Assembly (NCBI GenBank): GCA_948567375.1 | Contig: OX419758.1 | Span: forward strand, 31,749,001-31,813,000 | DNA length: 64,000 bases | Direction: 5' to 3' | Origin: Lunularia cruciata | Taxonomy: Eukaryota; Streptophyta; Marchantiopsida; Lunulariales; Lunulariaceae | Shown: in pieces, positions 33,381-43,347 of the stretch | Numbering within the stretch: position 1 is the first letter of the stretch | How the letters are laid out: each line of letters starts with the position of its first letter | The notes under the pieces: model-generated | What the model saw: the letters and a program-made list of their open reading frames with translations, nothing else | The model's database searches: none | What the model was told of the DNA's origin: nothing | Made by a program: the position numbers and the translations under genes

Positions 33381-36240
33381 TAATCATCTTAGAAATGATC
33401 GTGTAGAATGTCTTCGTTCCAATATCGCTCACTAGATTTGATTTATGAGCTGTGCTGTATCAGTATATTTGTCACTAAGTTTCTAAACCTCCTTCACAGA
33501 ATAGCAAGTTGCTCTTGTGTGAAGCATAACCCAGGTCCAAGGTCATCCAAGTAGACTCTTTGGTCAAGAAGAGATTCTCAACTCTCACCAGTGGTGCACC
33601 CGAATCTCTTCTACTAGCTCTGACACGCTGCTCGGGAACCTTCAAAGCATACCCCTGTGGAAGGTATGGCCGAGTTTGGTACGTAACCAAACATAATCTT
33701 CGAGGAATATTCCCATATACTTTGATCCCTTGCGGTCCTTGGTCTCACATATTCCATCCAATTCCCGGATATGCCCCTTCACCTGAAGCCGCAGATACAA
33801 ACCTCCTAAAAGTGGTATCTCGTTGGTCGGTCACAGTACCCTTGGGGTAAAATTTGACCTGGTCGCGAGGTCATCACGGTGTGGACCAAAGGTGTACACT
33901 AAATGTTTTGTAGAAAAATCCAAAATTCATTTCTTTATTTTATTTTATTTTATTTTATTTTACCTCTTAATTAGGTGGGTCGGTCGAAGACCTAATAGTT
34001 TTACCTTTAAGTGTCTGCTTTCTCGACAAAAATGTAATTTCCAGCAAAAGGAGTCAAAAAAATTATATACTTTGATACTTCCCCTATCGTGGCTTGACGT
34101 GCTTTGGTAAGATGTTTGATAGTATTTTGTCCACCTCAAATGGATGGCATCAATAGTTCCAGGATCAAAGGCCGACGAGAGATAGATTGAACGTTTGTAG
34201 AAAGGGAAATAGAGAAAGACTTGACGGGACAAAGACCTTACAACTCTGAAAGTGAATTAGGTCTACTTTCTCGACCGAAAGGATATCATTGGTGAAAGGA
34301 GTACTATAATATAAATATTTGGTACTTCTTTACACTGCCTTCTCGTGCGAAGATAGCATTGTATTTCTTCACGTACCAATATTTCTAGGATATGGTGAGA
34401 GGCTAATGGGTAATTCTTGTCGCATCTAAAGCACTGTTTCACTTTAGACAGAATAAAAGTGTCTTGCGCTCAAATCTTTCATGAAGATATAATCTCATCT
34501 GTATCCTCTCTTGTAGAATTGTTAAAAGTGGCCGCTTGTTACAAGTGAACGGACAATTTGATCTTTGGCGTATGTTTTAAGAGAACCTGTTTTTTTAACT
34601 AAGATACTTCATTCTGAAAAATCAACACGGAGAGACTTTTTGAAGGTTTTGGATGAGGATGTTAAGTAACTCGTAGATAGCATATGGGAAGATATCAAAA
34701 AATTAGTTTTAAAAAGAATATTACAGTTATCTTATAGATAAGGCTCATGGAATATTCTAGTTGAGAAAAAGAAAAAGTATACGATTTTTACCTATATTCT
34801 AAATTTCTAAATCTGAATGGGATATTATAATTAAGCCATTCTTATTTTCAAACATGAAATTGCACCTCATTTCTTAGCATCAATATGTCAAATGTGAAAT
34901 ACTTTAGTTATCGCAAAGATTTTGAATTCTAACTCTAACTCTAATGACGAAACGAAAAGAATATATATATATATATACTCTCTGCGGATAAACAACGTCA
35001 AATATATTTGATTGACCCCGAGCCGAGCTTCAGAGTACGTCATCTTCCAGCACGAAGCCCGAAGGACATATCATTGAATTGGTTTACTCTTCACTATAAT
35101 TGGGAATTCATAAATTAACAAAACACAATGTTTGTCGGACTTATCTTACAAACTTGGACTTGTTAATTGGATAAGTTAACCTTATATCTCATTTAATTTA
35201 TCAATGACTTATTAGGTAATATCAAGTTGGGACGATTGCTCCCACTCAAACAACTTGGCTATTTGACACTTTGAGAGATCATAACAGGTTCATTTGTACC
35301 GATTTGATAAACATCAAATCGGTACTCTAGATCTGAATTTTGATCGACCCACATGCTAAACGTTTGTCTCTGAAAGTGTCCCTTTGCTTTTCGTGTGTTT
35401 TCAGTACAAGGATAGAAAAGTGTCAAGTTGATGGAGGTGGGAAAGTGATGTTACCAAATTTGCAGTATCTTGGTCAAAAGGCCAAATCTGTACATAACAT
35501 ATAAAATTTGGCACCTGTTTAAAATATCAAAAATCAGACATATCTCATGCACGTGCAGAGCCACATGTGTAGAGAGAGAGAGCTACACCAAGTTAGCATG
35601 TTAAGTTTTAGCAATAACACATAACGTTATGAAGTCTTTGTTCGTTGACTCTTTATGAACTTTATTATATATAATATATAACATTCTATATATTATTATT
35701 ATATTATATATATAATTCATTGTCTGTTTGTTGATATACTTATTCTTTACTTAGATGAATATCTTTTTGCAAAGAAAGGTAGAATGGAGTCTCTTAGTTC
35801 ATGACCTTTGCATAATCCTCCGAAAGGAAAAGATCCATTTAATTATTATGATTGATAGGAGAAATAATGCGCTTTTATGATGAAGATAAATATCGCATGC
35901 CGTGAATCGAATAATATCCCAAACGTAAAGTTATCATCAATAATTTTAGAAGACAGGACTTTTTTTTAATAGAAAATAATCTGCAATGCCGATGGAAAAT
36001 TCTCATTATTTTGAAGAACTGATTTGGCAGACGAACGTATGAACAAATAGTGACAAGAAATGAACCTAAACCATAAATTAAAATTTTTAGTTGTGAATAA
36101 ATCTATAAATCTAAATAAAAATTCATAAAAGTCCATTTTGATAGTCTAATATTGTATTAATTTCAACAGGGATTTAATTTCCAGAATAATAAAACTTAAT
36201 AAGCACTACGAACTTAAATCGAATTATAAAGTCTGAGGAG
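33381..36240. other. AT-rich low-copy host DNA, no gene recognised
   Basis: Base composition and texture differ from the retroelements on the left. It holds short simple repeats: (TTTTA)n at about 33,935-33,962, (AT)n at about 34,965-34,978, a TATATA-rich block at 35,664-35,715 and GA repeats at 35,572-35,582. Overlapping frames at 33,475-33,850 on both strands are not recognisable proteins. I see no splice-supported gene. Confidence 0.5.
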
Positions 36241-36268
36241 GGACAGGGATTATTTTACAGTAAATCCA

Positions 36269-36526
36269 GGGACACTGTTTTCTCGAGATTGAACTCTGAA
36301 TGAATTCATCCATTTGTTTAGTTTGGTCTCACGAGGATGCTTTGGAGAATGCATGGACAATGATGACTTTATTTCGAGTTCAATCTCGAGAAAATGGTGT
36401 CCCCCAGTTCTTCTGTTAAAAATATGACCCGGAGCTCTCGTCAGATTTATAAATCGATTTACATGCATTCTCCAAAGCATCCTCGTAATACCTTCTCTTT
36501 CTCCAAGAGTTTAATGAAACTAAACC
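36269..36526. repeat. Interleaved inverted repeats
   Basis: Arm a (36,269-36,296) pairs with a' (36,376-36,403) at 26 of 28 positions. Arm b (36,331-36,355) is the exact reverse complement of b' (36,462-36,486), 25 bp. The order a-b-a'-b' is interleaved, so both stems cannot form as simple nested hairpins. A further short match (GTTTAGTTT at 36,316 with AAACTAAAC at 36,518) extends the b pair. Antiparallel frames in the arms encode similar peptides (MHSPKHPR on both strands), as expected for an inverted duplication. Confidence 0.85.
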
Positions 36527-37045
36527 TAATGACAAGTGTCTACAGGCTCCTAAATAAGGATCAAATATATTGTTATTTCCATCTTGAATGACTATCAAGT
36601 TCCCCAGTGCACGCATATAACTAGAAGTTGTCCCTTAGCATGCAACGACTGAAGGCAGCAGTTAATCGAACATATAGAAACATGATTACCCTTAAGATGT
36701 TTCATTACCCTTACTCTTAATCAGTTTCTTTAGAGTACTAATGTACAGGATGAGAACATCTGATGCCTGACAAAACGAGAGTAATTTGCACTAGATTCCC
36801 TAAAACATACATTAGAGCAGGCACGAACATATATTTCTCCAATAGAAAACAAGTACAAGAAGTTGAAAACATCTTGAGGCAGACACAAAGGACACTGCCA
36901 TGGACTCACGAGGAATAACAGAAAGTGGAAAGTCGAAAAGTCAGCTGCTGATTGAATGCTACGAAACAAGAACAGATCAGAACAGCTTTATGTAGAAACC
37001 AAAAGTGTTATTCTCCAGAAACATTAAGGAGTCTAAGTAATGAGA

Positions 37046-37078
37046 AGAAGGCGACCGCGAAGGAAAAACGAAGGAACT
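37046..37078 (-). repeat. Short minus-strand match to the LINE 3' tail
   Basis: The minus strand reads TTCCTTCGTTTTTCCTTCGC and then GGTCGCCTTC, close to the terminal motif of L1 (about 43,062-43,091) and of the tails at 39,140-39,165 and 39,345-39,372. It may be a severely 5'-truncated LINE insertion. Confidence 0.45.
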
Positions 37079-37484
37079 AAGTAATAGGTCAATGTTGAGG
37101 ACAATACTAGCTAAAATCCAAATCATTGTCGTCATACTTGTCTCATAGAATTCAGGCACTTCGTGTTGGGAGTGAAATTCGACGGAAGTGAGATGATTTG
37201 CAGCTCTCACGCTGTACAATTCAGGTGCCTGAAGAAGTGTCCAGTCACCAGAGGCTCTGGTGCTGACAACTAAGCATCTGAGAAGATTCTAGAGCTATGC
37301 TTTCAGCTGCAGCTACGGACCGGTAATGGACGAAGTGACTACGTGGGTGGTTCTGGTTCAAATCCTGGTGATGCGGTTACCAGGTTGGCAGTTGCGTTTC
37401 TTGGATTCGAAGCATGTACTACTTGGTAGCACTTGTCCCAGTAGGGCACAGCAGAAGTTGGACGTGGAGAATTAATCGCAATGG

Positions 37485-37570
37485 ACACAATTACTGTAGG
37501 CAACTACGTAGCTTAATGAGCTCCACTTTCCGAGCTCATTAACCTACGTAGTTGCCTACAGTATTTGTGT
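37485..37570. repeat. Near-perfect 39-bp hairpin with 8-base loop
   Basis: The left arm (37,485-37,523) and right arm (37,532-37,570) match at 37 of 39 positions and are separated by CACTTTCC. The arm contains GTAGGCAACTACGTAG, itself partly palindromic. A piece of the arm (TAGGTTAATGAGCTCC) is repeated at 37,570-37,585. No open frame runs through it. A MITE remnant or small-RNA hairpin are both possible. Confidence 0.9.
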
Positions 37571-37599
37571 AGGTTAATGAGCTCCATTAGTAGGTTTTG

Positions 37600-39030
37600 T
37601 ACTGGAAGGAGACTTTAAGTGTTTGAGTTGATATCAAAAAGAAAACTTGACTTAACTGAGAAAACACATTTCTTTCCCTGTATATGGTTTATCAAGACGG
37701 TTTTCCTTAACACCTAATTTGACCCAACAGAAAGGAAAATCCATAAATTTGAGGGCTCGTGCAAGGGTACAATTTGGACATATAATTAACTTCAGAGAAA
37801 CTGATTCTAGGTTCGATTTTGATTTAGGACCTCTCAAGGAACGGGGAATCTAGAGATGTAACTTCCCGAGAAAGACTTAACGATACTCCGAACATGGCAC
37901 TTGTATTTAACGGTACCAATTTAGCCAAAAGACGTAACAGTACCCCGATTTGCAACGTGGATCCACGTGATTTATTTATCACAGTTGGCAGTAAGTTGGT
38001 CGACGTGGAAGAGGTTTTGGCAAGAGATGTTCTTGTCTTTCAATTATAGCAGTACGTAACAAGTATCTTCGTAGTCGAGCTGATGCGAGGGCCTTCGGGC
38101 TTGGGTCAGGGGAGTCTGCTCGGCTCGGAAATTTCGGGTTGGTTGGGATCGACTGGAGTGACTTCGGGTTGGGTGGGGTTAAGGGAGTCGGGTTGGTATC
38201 AATGATGCCTGGTTGAATCGTGGAGTTCAGATTGAGATCGACTGGAGTTGAGGGACCTCAGGTAAGAGTTAAGGATTTGGAGTTGGGATTAGGGAAGTTG
38301 GGGCTTTCAGGCACGAATCAAAAGACTCGAGTTACGCTAAGAGTGGGGACTTTGGGTTGGGATCAGGAAATCCTCGACTTTCCTGGTCGCAACTCCAGTT
38401 CTTATTGAGATACGGAATTGGGTCATGATATAGTTGAGGATTCGAGTTAAAAAATTAATTATCATCGTTTACTAAAGAATCTTCATTTGATTCAATCCGA
38501 GTTTTTATTTTGTAGGCAAATATTTCGAGAAAGTCCCTTTTGAAAATTTTTAAAATATGATCAATTCCCTTCAAATATAAAGGTAGTGATGTAGTTAAAC
38601 AAGCAAAAAAGTTAAACCTCATTATCGAGTCAACAGTGAACTATGATGACGCCATGCAATCATGTGAACACTTAGACAAACAATCCGAAGGGCTGCAAAC
38701 GTAGGATGGACGTGACTCGTCAAACTTAAGAGCGATACGGGTAACTGTTTTGGTCAACTTTGGATACCTTTTAGTCGAAATGCCAAATATGGGGTCGTGG
38801 TGTAAGTCTTTATTTTCTTTATTTTCTTTATTTTCTTCTCAAGTTCTCAAGTTCATACGCCAACTATGCCGATCGTCGGTTGATGCATCACTTTGCACAG
38901 GGGACGGGAATAAGGCCCCCAAAGAAATAAAGACGTGCAGCTGTTGCTTGACGCATCAGTAACTTGGACGGAAAATTACACTTAGCACTCATTAATCTCA
39001 GGAAATAATCAGAAAAGCGGAAACCTAGCT
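37600..39030. other. Host DNA with G-rich degenerate repeats, no gene recognised
   Basis: Between about 38,085 and 38,400 the sequence repeats loose variants of GGGTTGGGATCGACTGGAGT and GGAGTTGGGATTAGG, a degenerate minisatellite-like stretch with strong G bias on the plus strand. The rest has only short frames. I see no recognisable coding exons. Confidence 0.45.
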
Positions 39031-39040
39031 TTATACTTGT

Positions 39041-39165
39041 ATAGACTGGCTTACTCATATAGACTCTATTGGGGCTTAGCTCCATGTTACTTTTTTTTTC
39101 TCTCCCTTGTACGGTTTGATAGGGTCTTCCCATCCTTCGTCCTTCCAGCGCGGTCACCTTCTCTG
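39041..39165 (+). repeat. 5'-truncated LINE 3' tail, copy 1
   Basis: CTCATATAGACTCTATTGGG through CAGCGCGGTCACCTT matches the last ~120 bases of L1 (42,980-43,091). It is therefore a dead-on-arrival copy of the same LINE, in the same direction as L1 and just upstream of it. Confidence 0.8.
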
Positions 39166-39198
39166 CTTTATACTTTATTTGTGGGTATATTAGGACAG

Positions 39199-39372
39199 AT
39201 TTCTCATATAGATTTCTCTGCTTTATACTTTATTTGTGGGTATATTAGAACATAGGACAGATTTCTCATATAGATTCTACTGGGATTTAGTTTTTTTTCT
39301 TTTTCTTTTTCTTCTTCGTACGGCTTGATGGGGTCTTCCCATCCTTCGTTTTTTCTATGCGGTCGCCTTCCT
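39199..39372 (+). repeat. 5'-truncated LINE 3' tail, copy 2 (with internal duplication)
   Basis: CAGATTTCTCATATAGATT occurs at about 39,198 and again at about 39,260, the second followed by the full tail to GCGGTCGCCTTCC. TGCTTTATACTTTATTTGTG is repeated at about 39,164 and 39,221. The structure is a tandem of tail fragments directly before the 5' end of L1. Confidence 0.75.
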
Positions 39373-39400
39373 ACTTATCTTGCTTTATACTTTATACTTT

Positions 39401-42400
39401 GCGGGAGAGTGTGGAGACGGGAGAGGAGAGGGAGAGACGTGAGACAATTTTGATAATTTCTGAGTGCTCTCTAGCATGTAGTATTTGAGTGAATAGTTGA
39501 TTCTCTTTGTTTTTCAATTTCGGTTCCATTGGTACCTAGATTGAAGACTATGGAGAATGGAGTAGAAAGTTATGAAGATTTTTAGTTTTTTTAGGGTTGA
39601 GAGTGATCATTATACATTGAGAGTGATGGGTTGTGAATTTTCATTTCTAATCTCTTGGTTTCCATGATTAAGTTCCATGGGAATTTAATTTGAAAATTTT
39701 GGAGATGGAAATTGAAAGTTATAAGAGTTTATAGATTTTAGGGTTTGGAGAGATTGTTTTCTTATGTGAGTTGGGATGTGAGGGGTTGTGGTTTTGCAGA
39801 TATGGGGAGATCATGTGTTACTATCACTATTCTTGTGCTAGCCATGGCTACACCTTCCCATGTGAGGTCGCCTAGAGCGGGTCGGGATACACCATGCCCG
39901 GTGTGTCACCGACGCTTTACCTCGCAAGGGGTAAAGACCCATGTGGGAAGGATGCACAAGGACTATGATTGGACCACTTGGGGTGCCCACGTGAGACAAG
40001 CAACCGCATTGACAACAGTGACACTCGGGATTACGTACGCTTCTTCTATACCTTTGTTGATCATTCCAAGGATACAGATCGAGTCGTGGGAGTGGTTAGC
40101 TTCTCAGGCGGGTTGCATTTTGGGGTTATTTGAGACTAGTTTTCCATGTCCACGTCTATTCCATAAGCTACCCCGCACACTCCACGATGAGGCTAGACAG
40201 GCTTTTTGCCTACCACTGGATCGTTTGGCACGTGATCCCTTGGACGAGTTAGCGTGGTTCCTATTCCTCCTACTCCCTCGATGGTGTCTTCATTATGCTA
40301 GAGGGGGACGCGCGGGGCATAGAGAGGTGGCGGCTAGATTTCGTCAATTCCGAGCGGGGGATTGGGCAACGCTTCAAGAGGAGTCTGTTAGGGCTACACG
40401 ATTTAGGAGACAGGTATTGCCACAGGATACCACAGATTCCACTCGATTACGACGATGTAGGACATTGGGTCAAGCGTGAGAGTTTAGTAGAACAGCACGA
40501 GCGCTACACCCTTTGTCTATAGCAAGTCCTACGGATGAGACCATCTCTTCCCTACGCTCATTGCATCCTATAGCAGTAGAGGGACTACCACTAGAGGTCT
40601 TAGATTATCAACCTAAGCAGCCTTTATGTCGTGATAGGTCGCTATTTGCACAAGCATTGTGCACTACCCCTCGCCTTTCCTTAGGAGGCTTGTCAGGGAT
40701 GGTTTATGAGCACCTTAGAGATTGCTTCCAAGCAGATGATCCTTCTAGTGGTTTTACCGAGTTGTTTCAGGTGACTGTAGCAGTAGCGAGAGGAGACATT
40801 CCTATGTCTGTTAGTTGGGTCTTAGGTGCTAGTCGACTTCTCGCGATTGAGAAGGACACGGGAGGCATTAGACGGATTGCTATTGGAGAGATCTTTTTGC
40901 GTTTGGTCAGTCATACCATTGTCCTTCAACATCATTCTCACTTTCGACAACACCTTAGTCCACATCAGTTTGGAGTAGCTACACCTGGAGGATGTGAGGC
41001 TATATCTTTAGGCATTAGAGCACTCCTAGATATCCATCCGGAGTGGGTCGTCCTACAGGTGGATGTTGAGAATGCTTTTAATAGCGTCTCACGTGCATCC
41101 ATCTTTAGAGAGCTTAGGGAGGCTGGTGGATCCTTGGCGAGTCTCATTCCTTTTGTGTGGTCTTTTTATGGCTCTCTTGCTTCCCTTTACTACCAGCATG
41201 GTGGTTCATAGGTCGGAGTCACCGTCTTGGAGTCAGCTGTTGGTACACGACAGGGAGATCCTTTAAGGAGGCCCTTATTTGCCATGGCTCACTTTAGAGC
41301 TCTCTTATCTACTACTTTGGTCATGCTAGGTTGTGTATTTCACTCCTTGGTAGATGATACACACATCATAGGCCCTATAGATCATATTAGGCAAGCCTTT
41401 GACTACTTGACTACCGAGCTACATCTAGTAGGCTTGAGAGTCAAGGTGTCAAAGTGTAGGGCATGGTCCCCTTTAGGTATCCCTCCACACCTTGAGCTTC
41501 CAGAGGGGTGTATCACATCCACAGATGGACTTCGTGTTCTTGGAGTGCCAGTAGGATCGGAGGATTTCGTCACATGCTTCTTGGACGCTGCCCTTGCAGA
41601 GGATGTTCTCCATGTGGATGACCTTCCATTACTAGGAGATTCGCAGGTGGCATTTGGTATACTCTCTTCCAATATTTCTCGTCAACCATCCTACCTCATC
41701 CGTACAGTTCCCCCCTCACCGTCCTTCCTATCACGTATGAGAGTATTTGATAGGAGATTATGGGAGTCTTTGGTGATATTATTGGACCAGGGACTTTTGA
41801 GTGTGTGACAGGGGATTTGGCACGTAGACAGACGACGGCTCTACCGATCTCATGTGGTGGGGTTGGCTTGCTTTCTATGGAGGAGATGGCACCTATAGCA
41901 TTTTTGGGTAGTTGTGCTCTCTTGGCACCCCTACTTGCCTCTCGTTTTGTGGTTGTTGATAGGCCGGTTTTGGAGACTTATGTGACAGAGGTGGAAGGAG
42001 GATCCTTTTCTCTCCAGGTGTTATTGCGGCAGACGAGAGATAGTCTATCCCCACGAGCACGAGAGGGTTTTCCATCGTTTGCTTCACTATCGTCAGATTG
42101 GACTAGAGGTCTACAGTCTTCCTTGATGGAGCGATAGTGAGCATACGCTACATTCTCTCTTAGTTGACTCGTCCATTCCTCAGGCTACTAGAGCACGTCT
42201 ACGCTCTTGCTCCGGCAAGGGTGCAGGCTCGTGTATCCTAGCTCGACCATGCATTAGGGCCTTCTGACTCGCATCGGCTACTTTCTCTACAGCGATGAGG
42301 TTTCGCCTAGGTTTGGTCTACCCATCTGCATCTTCACTACTCACTTGTGAGTTTGGTTCTACACTAGATGCAGCGGCGGTCCACATGACACGGTGTCCTT

Positions 42401-43105
42401 TTGGAGGACAGAAGATAGCTACACATGATGCCATTAGAGACATAGTGTTTGCTATGGCACGAGAGAGTGGATACTTAGCTTGGAGGGAGCGTTTGTATGC
42501 GTTGCAGACAACACATGTCAGGGCAGACTTATACTTGGTCCGAGATGATCAGGTGACAGTAGCGGATGTCGTGGTCACGGACCCTACGCGAGATATAGTT
42601 TCGGAGGGAGTGATTACCCATCCCCCTGGATGGGCGGCGAGTGCAGCAGCAGGTCGCAAGGTCTCCAAGTATAGGGGCATGCAGCGAGGTCACCTCTTTG
42701 TTCCTCTAGCCTTGGAGTTATATGGAGCGATGGACACGGCATTTGACACATTTGTTAGGGAGTTTGCGAGAGCTTATCATGTTAGGCGTCAGGGGGTACC
42801 ACTCTCACTCTCATACTTTGTAGCTTACTTTAGACAGCTTGTATCCATTGCTCTACAGAGGGCAGTGGCTGGTGCAATCCATAGGAGAGCAATCACATTA
42901 GGTGATGTTTCTTCGGATGCTCCAATTGTGTGTAGACCGTACGACTTGCATAGCTTGGATATCTTAGGTGCAGTAGGGCAGATTTCTCATATAGACTCTA
43001 TTGGGGCTTAGCCCCATGTTACCTTTTTTGTCTCTCCCTTGTACGGCTTGATGGGGTCTTCCCATCCTTCATTTTTCCTACGCGGTCGCCTTTTTCCTTT
43101 ATTGT
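39401..43105 (+). mobile_element. LINE with restriction-like endonuclease, copy L1
   Basis: The 5' end (GCGGGAGAGTGTGGAGACGG) is shared with copy L2 at 48,236, so both probably start at the true 5' end. A ~440-base 5' UTR precedes one long ORF (39,844-43,011), followed by a ~95-base 3' UTR ending in a conserved GCGGTCGCC tail without an evident poly(A). Single ORF, N-terminal zinc finger, central RT and C-terminal endonuclease of the PD-(D/E)XK type are the layout of R2/NeSL/HERO-like non-LTR elements, not of the APE-type L1/RTE LINEs usual in flowering plants. Confidence 0.8.
39844..43011 (+). pseudogene. L1 ORF: C2H2 finger - RT - restriction-like endonuclease
   Basis: About 1,055 codons from ATG 39,844. 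A C2H2 finger lies at 39,895-39,957 (CPVC then HVGRMH). RT blocks are VLQVDVENAFNSVSR (~41,048-41,090), VGTRQGDPL (~41,240) and the catalytic loop SLVDDTHI (41,344-41,367), which has LVDD where F/YADD is usual. The C-terminal part has a Cys/His cluster (TCEFG ... HMTRCPFGG ... THDAIRD, ~42,345-42,445), RADLYL ... VADVVVTDP with the endonuclease aspartates (~42,520-42,580) and KVSKYRG. Damage: TGA at 40,477 (GGA in L2), TAG at 41,209, a frameshift near 41,780, another near 42,125 and TGA at 42,265. RT copies RNA at a nicked target; the endonuclease makes the nick. L1 cannot encode an active protein. Confidence 0.8.
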
Positions 43106-43272
43106 GCAAAACAGTACTGTAGACTGTAGAAGGGAAACGGGGACGTCGTAGATGAAAACCACGTTAACATCACCCGATCACCTTCCGGGCCTACTGTACA
43201 CTACAGTAACCGCGAATGAACCTACTGCAGTACAGTGGAATGTGTAGCAAGATACCTGGATTCGCTTTCCGC
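43106..43272. other. Upstream region of the host gene
   Basis: CG-richer than the surroundings, with short self-complementary CTACTGTA/TACAGTAG-type repeats (about 43,108-43,245). No ORF. Probably promoter-distal sequence of the gene that follows. Confidence 0.4.
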
Positions 43273-43294
43273 CTCTGACGCGCCAACGTCAGAG
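43273..43294. promoter_or_regulatory. Palindromic TGACG element (as-1-like)
   Basis: CTCTGACG-CGCCAA-CGTCAGAG is an exact 8-bp inverted repeat with a TGACG core on each side. TGACG pairs are known binding sites of plant TGA-type bZIP factors. It lies about 50 bases upstream of a TATA box, a normal spacing. Binding is inferred from the motif only. Confidence 0.5.
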
Positions 43295-43340
43295 TCTGGG
43301 ACCAATTGACGGGGTTGAGGGGATACGGAATGAGAATCCG

Positions 43341-43347
43341 TATAAAT
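43341..43347 (+). promoter_or_regulatory. TATA box of the host gene
   Basis: TATAAAT in a non-repetitive GC-balanced region. It is followed by a pyrimidine-rich, start-codon-poor stretch (43,380-43,520, many CTCTTCTC blocks) typical of a plant 5' UTR. Expected transcription start about 43,370-43,380. Confidence 0.55.

Noticed and set aside
33475-33850. Overlapping frames on both strands (72 and 96 codons) as genes
   Set aside because: They overlap antisense to each other, the minus frame begins at a non-ATG codon, and neither shows a motif or splice support.
36250-36591. Two small protein genes sharing the peptide MHSPKHPR
   Set aside because: The similarity is explained by the inverted repeat arms read on opposite strands.
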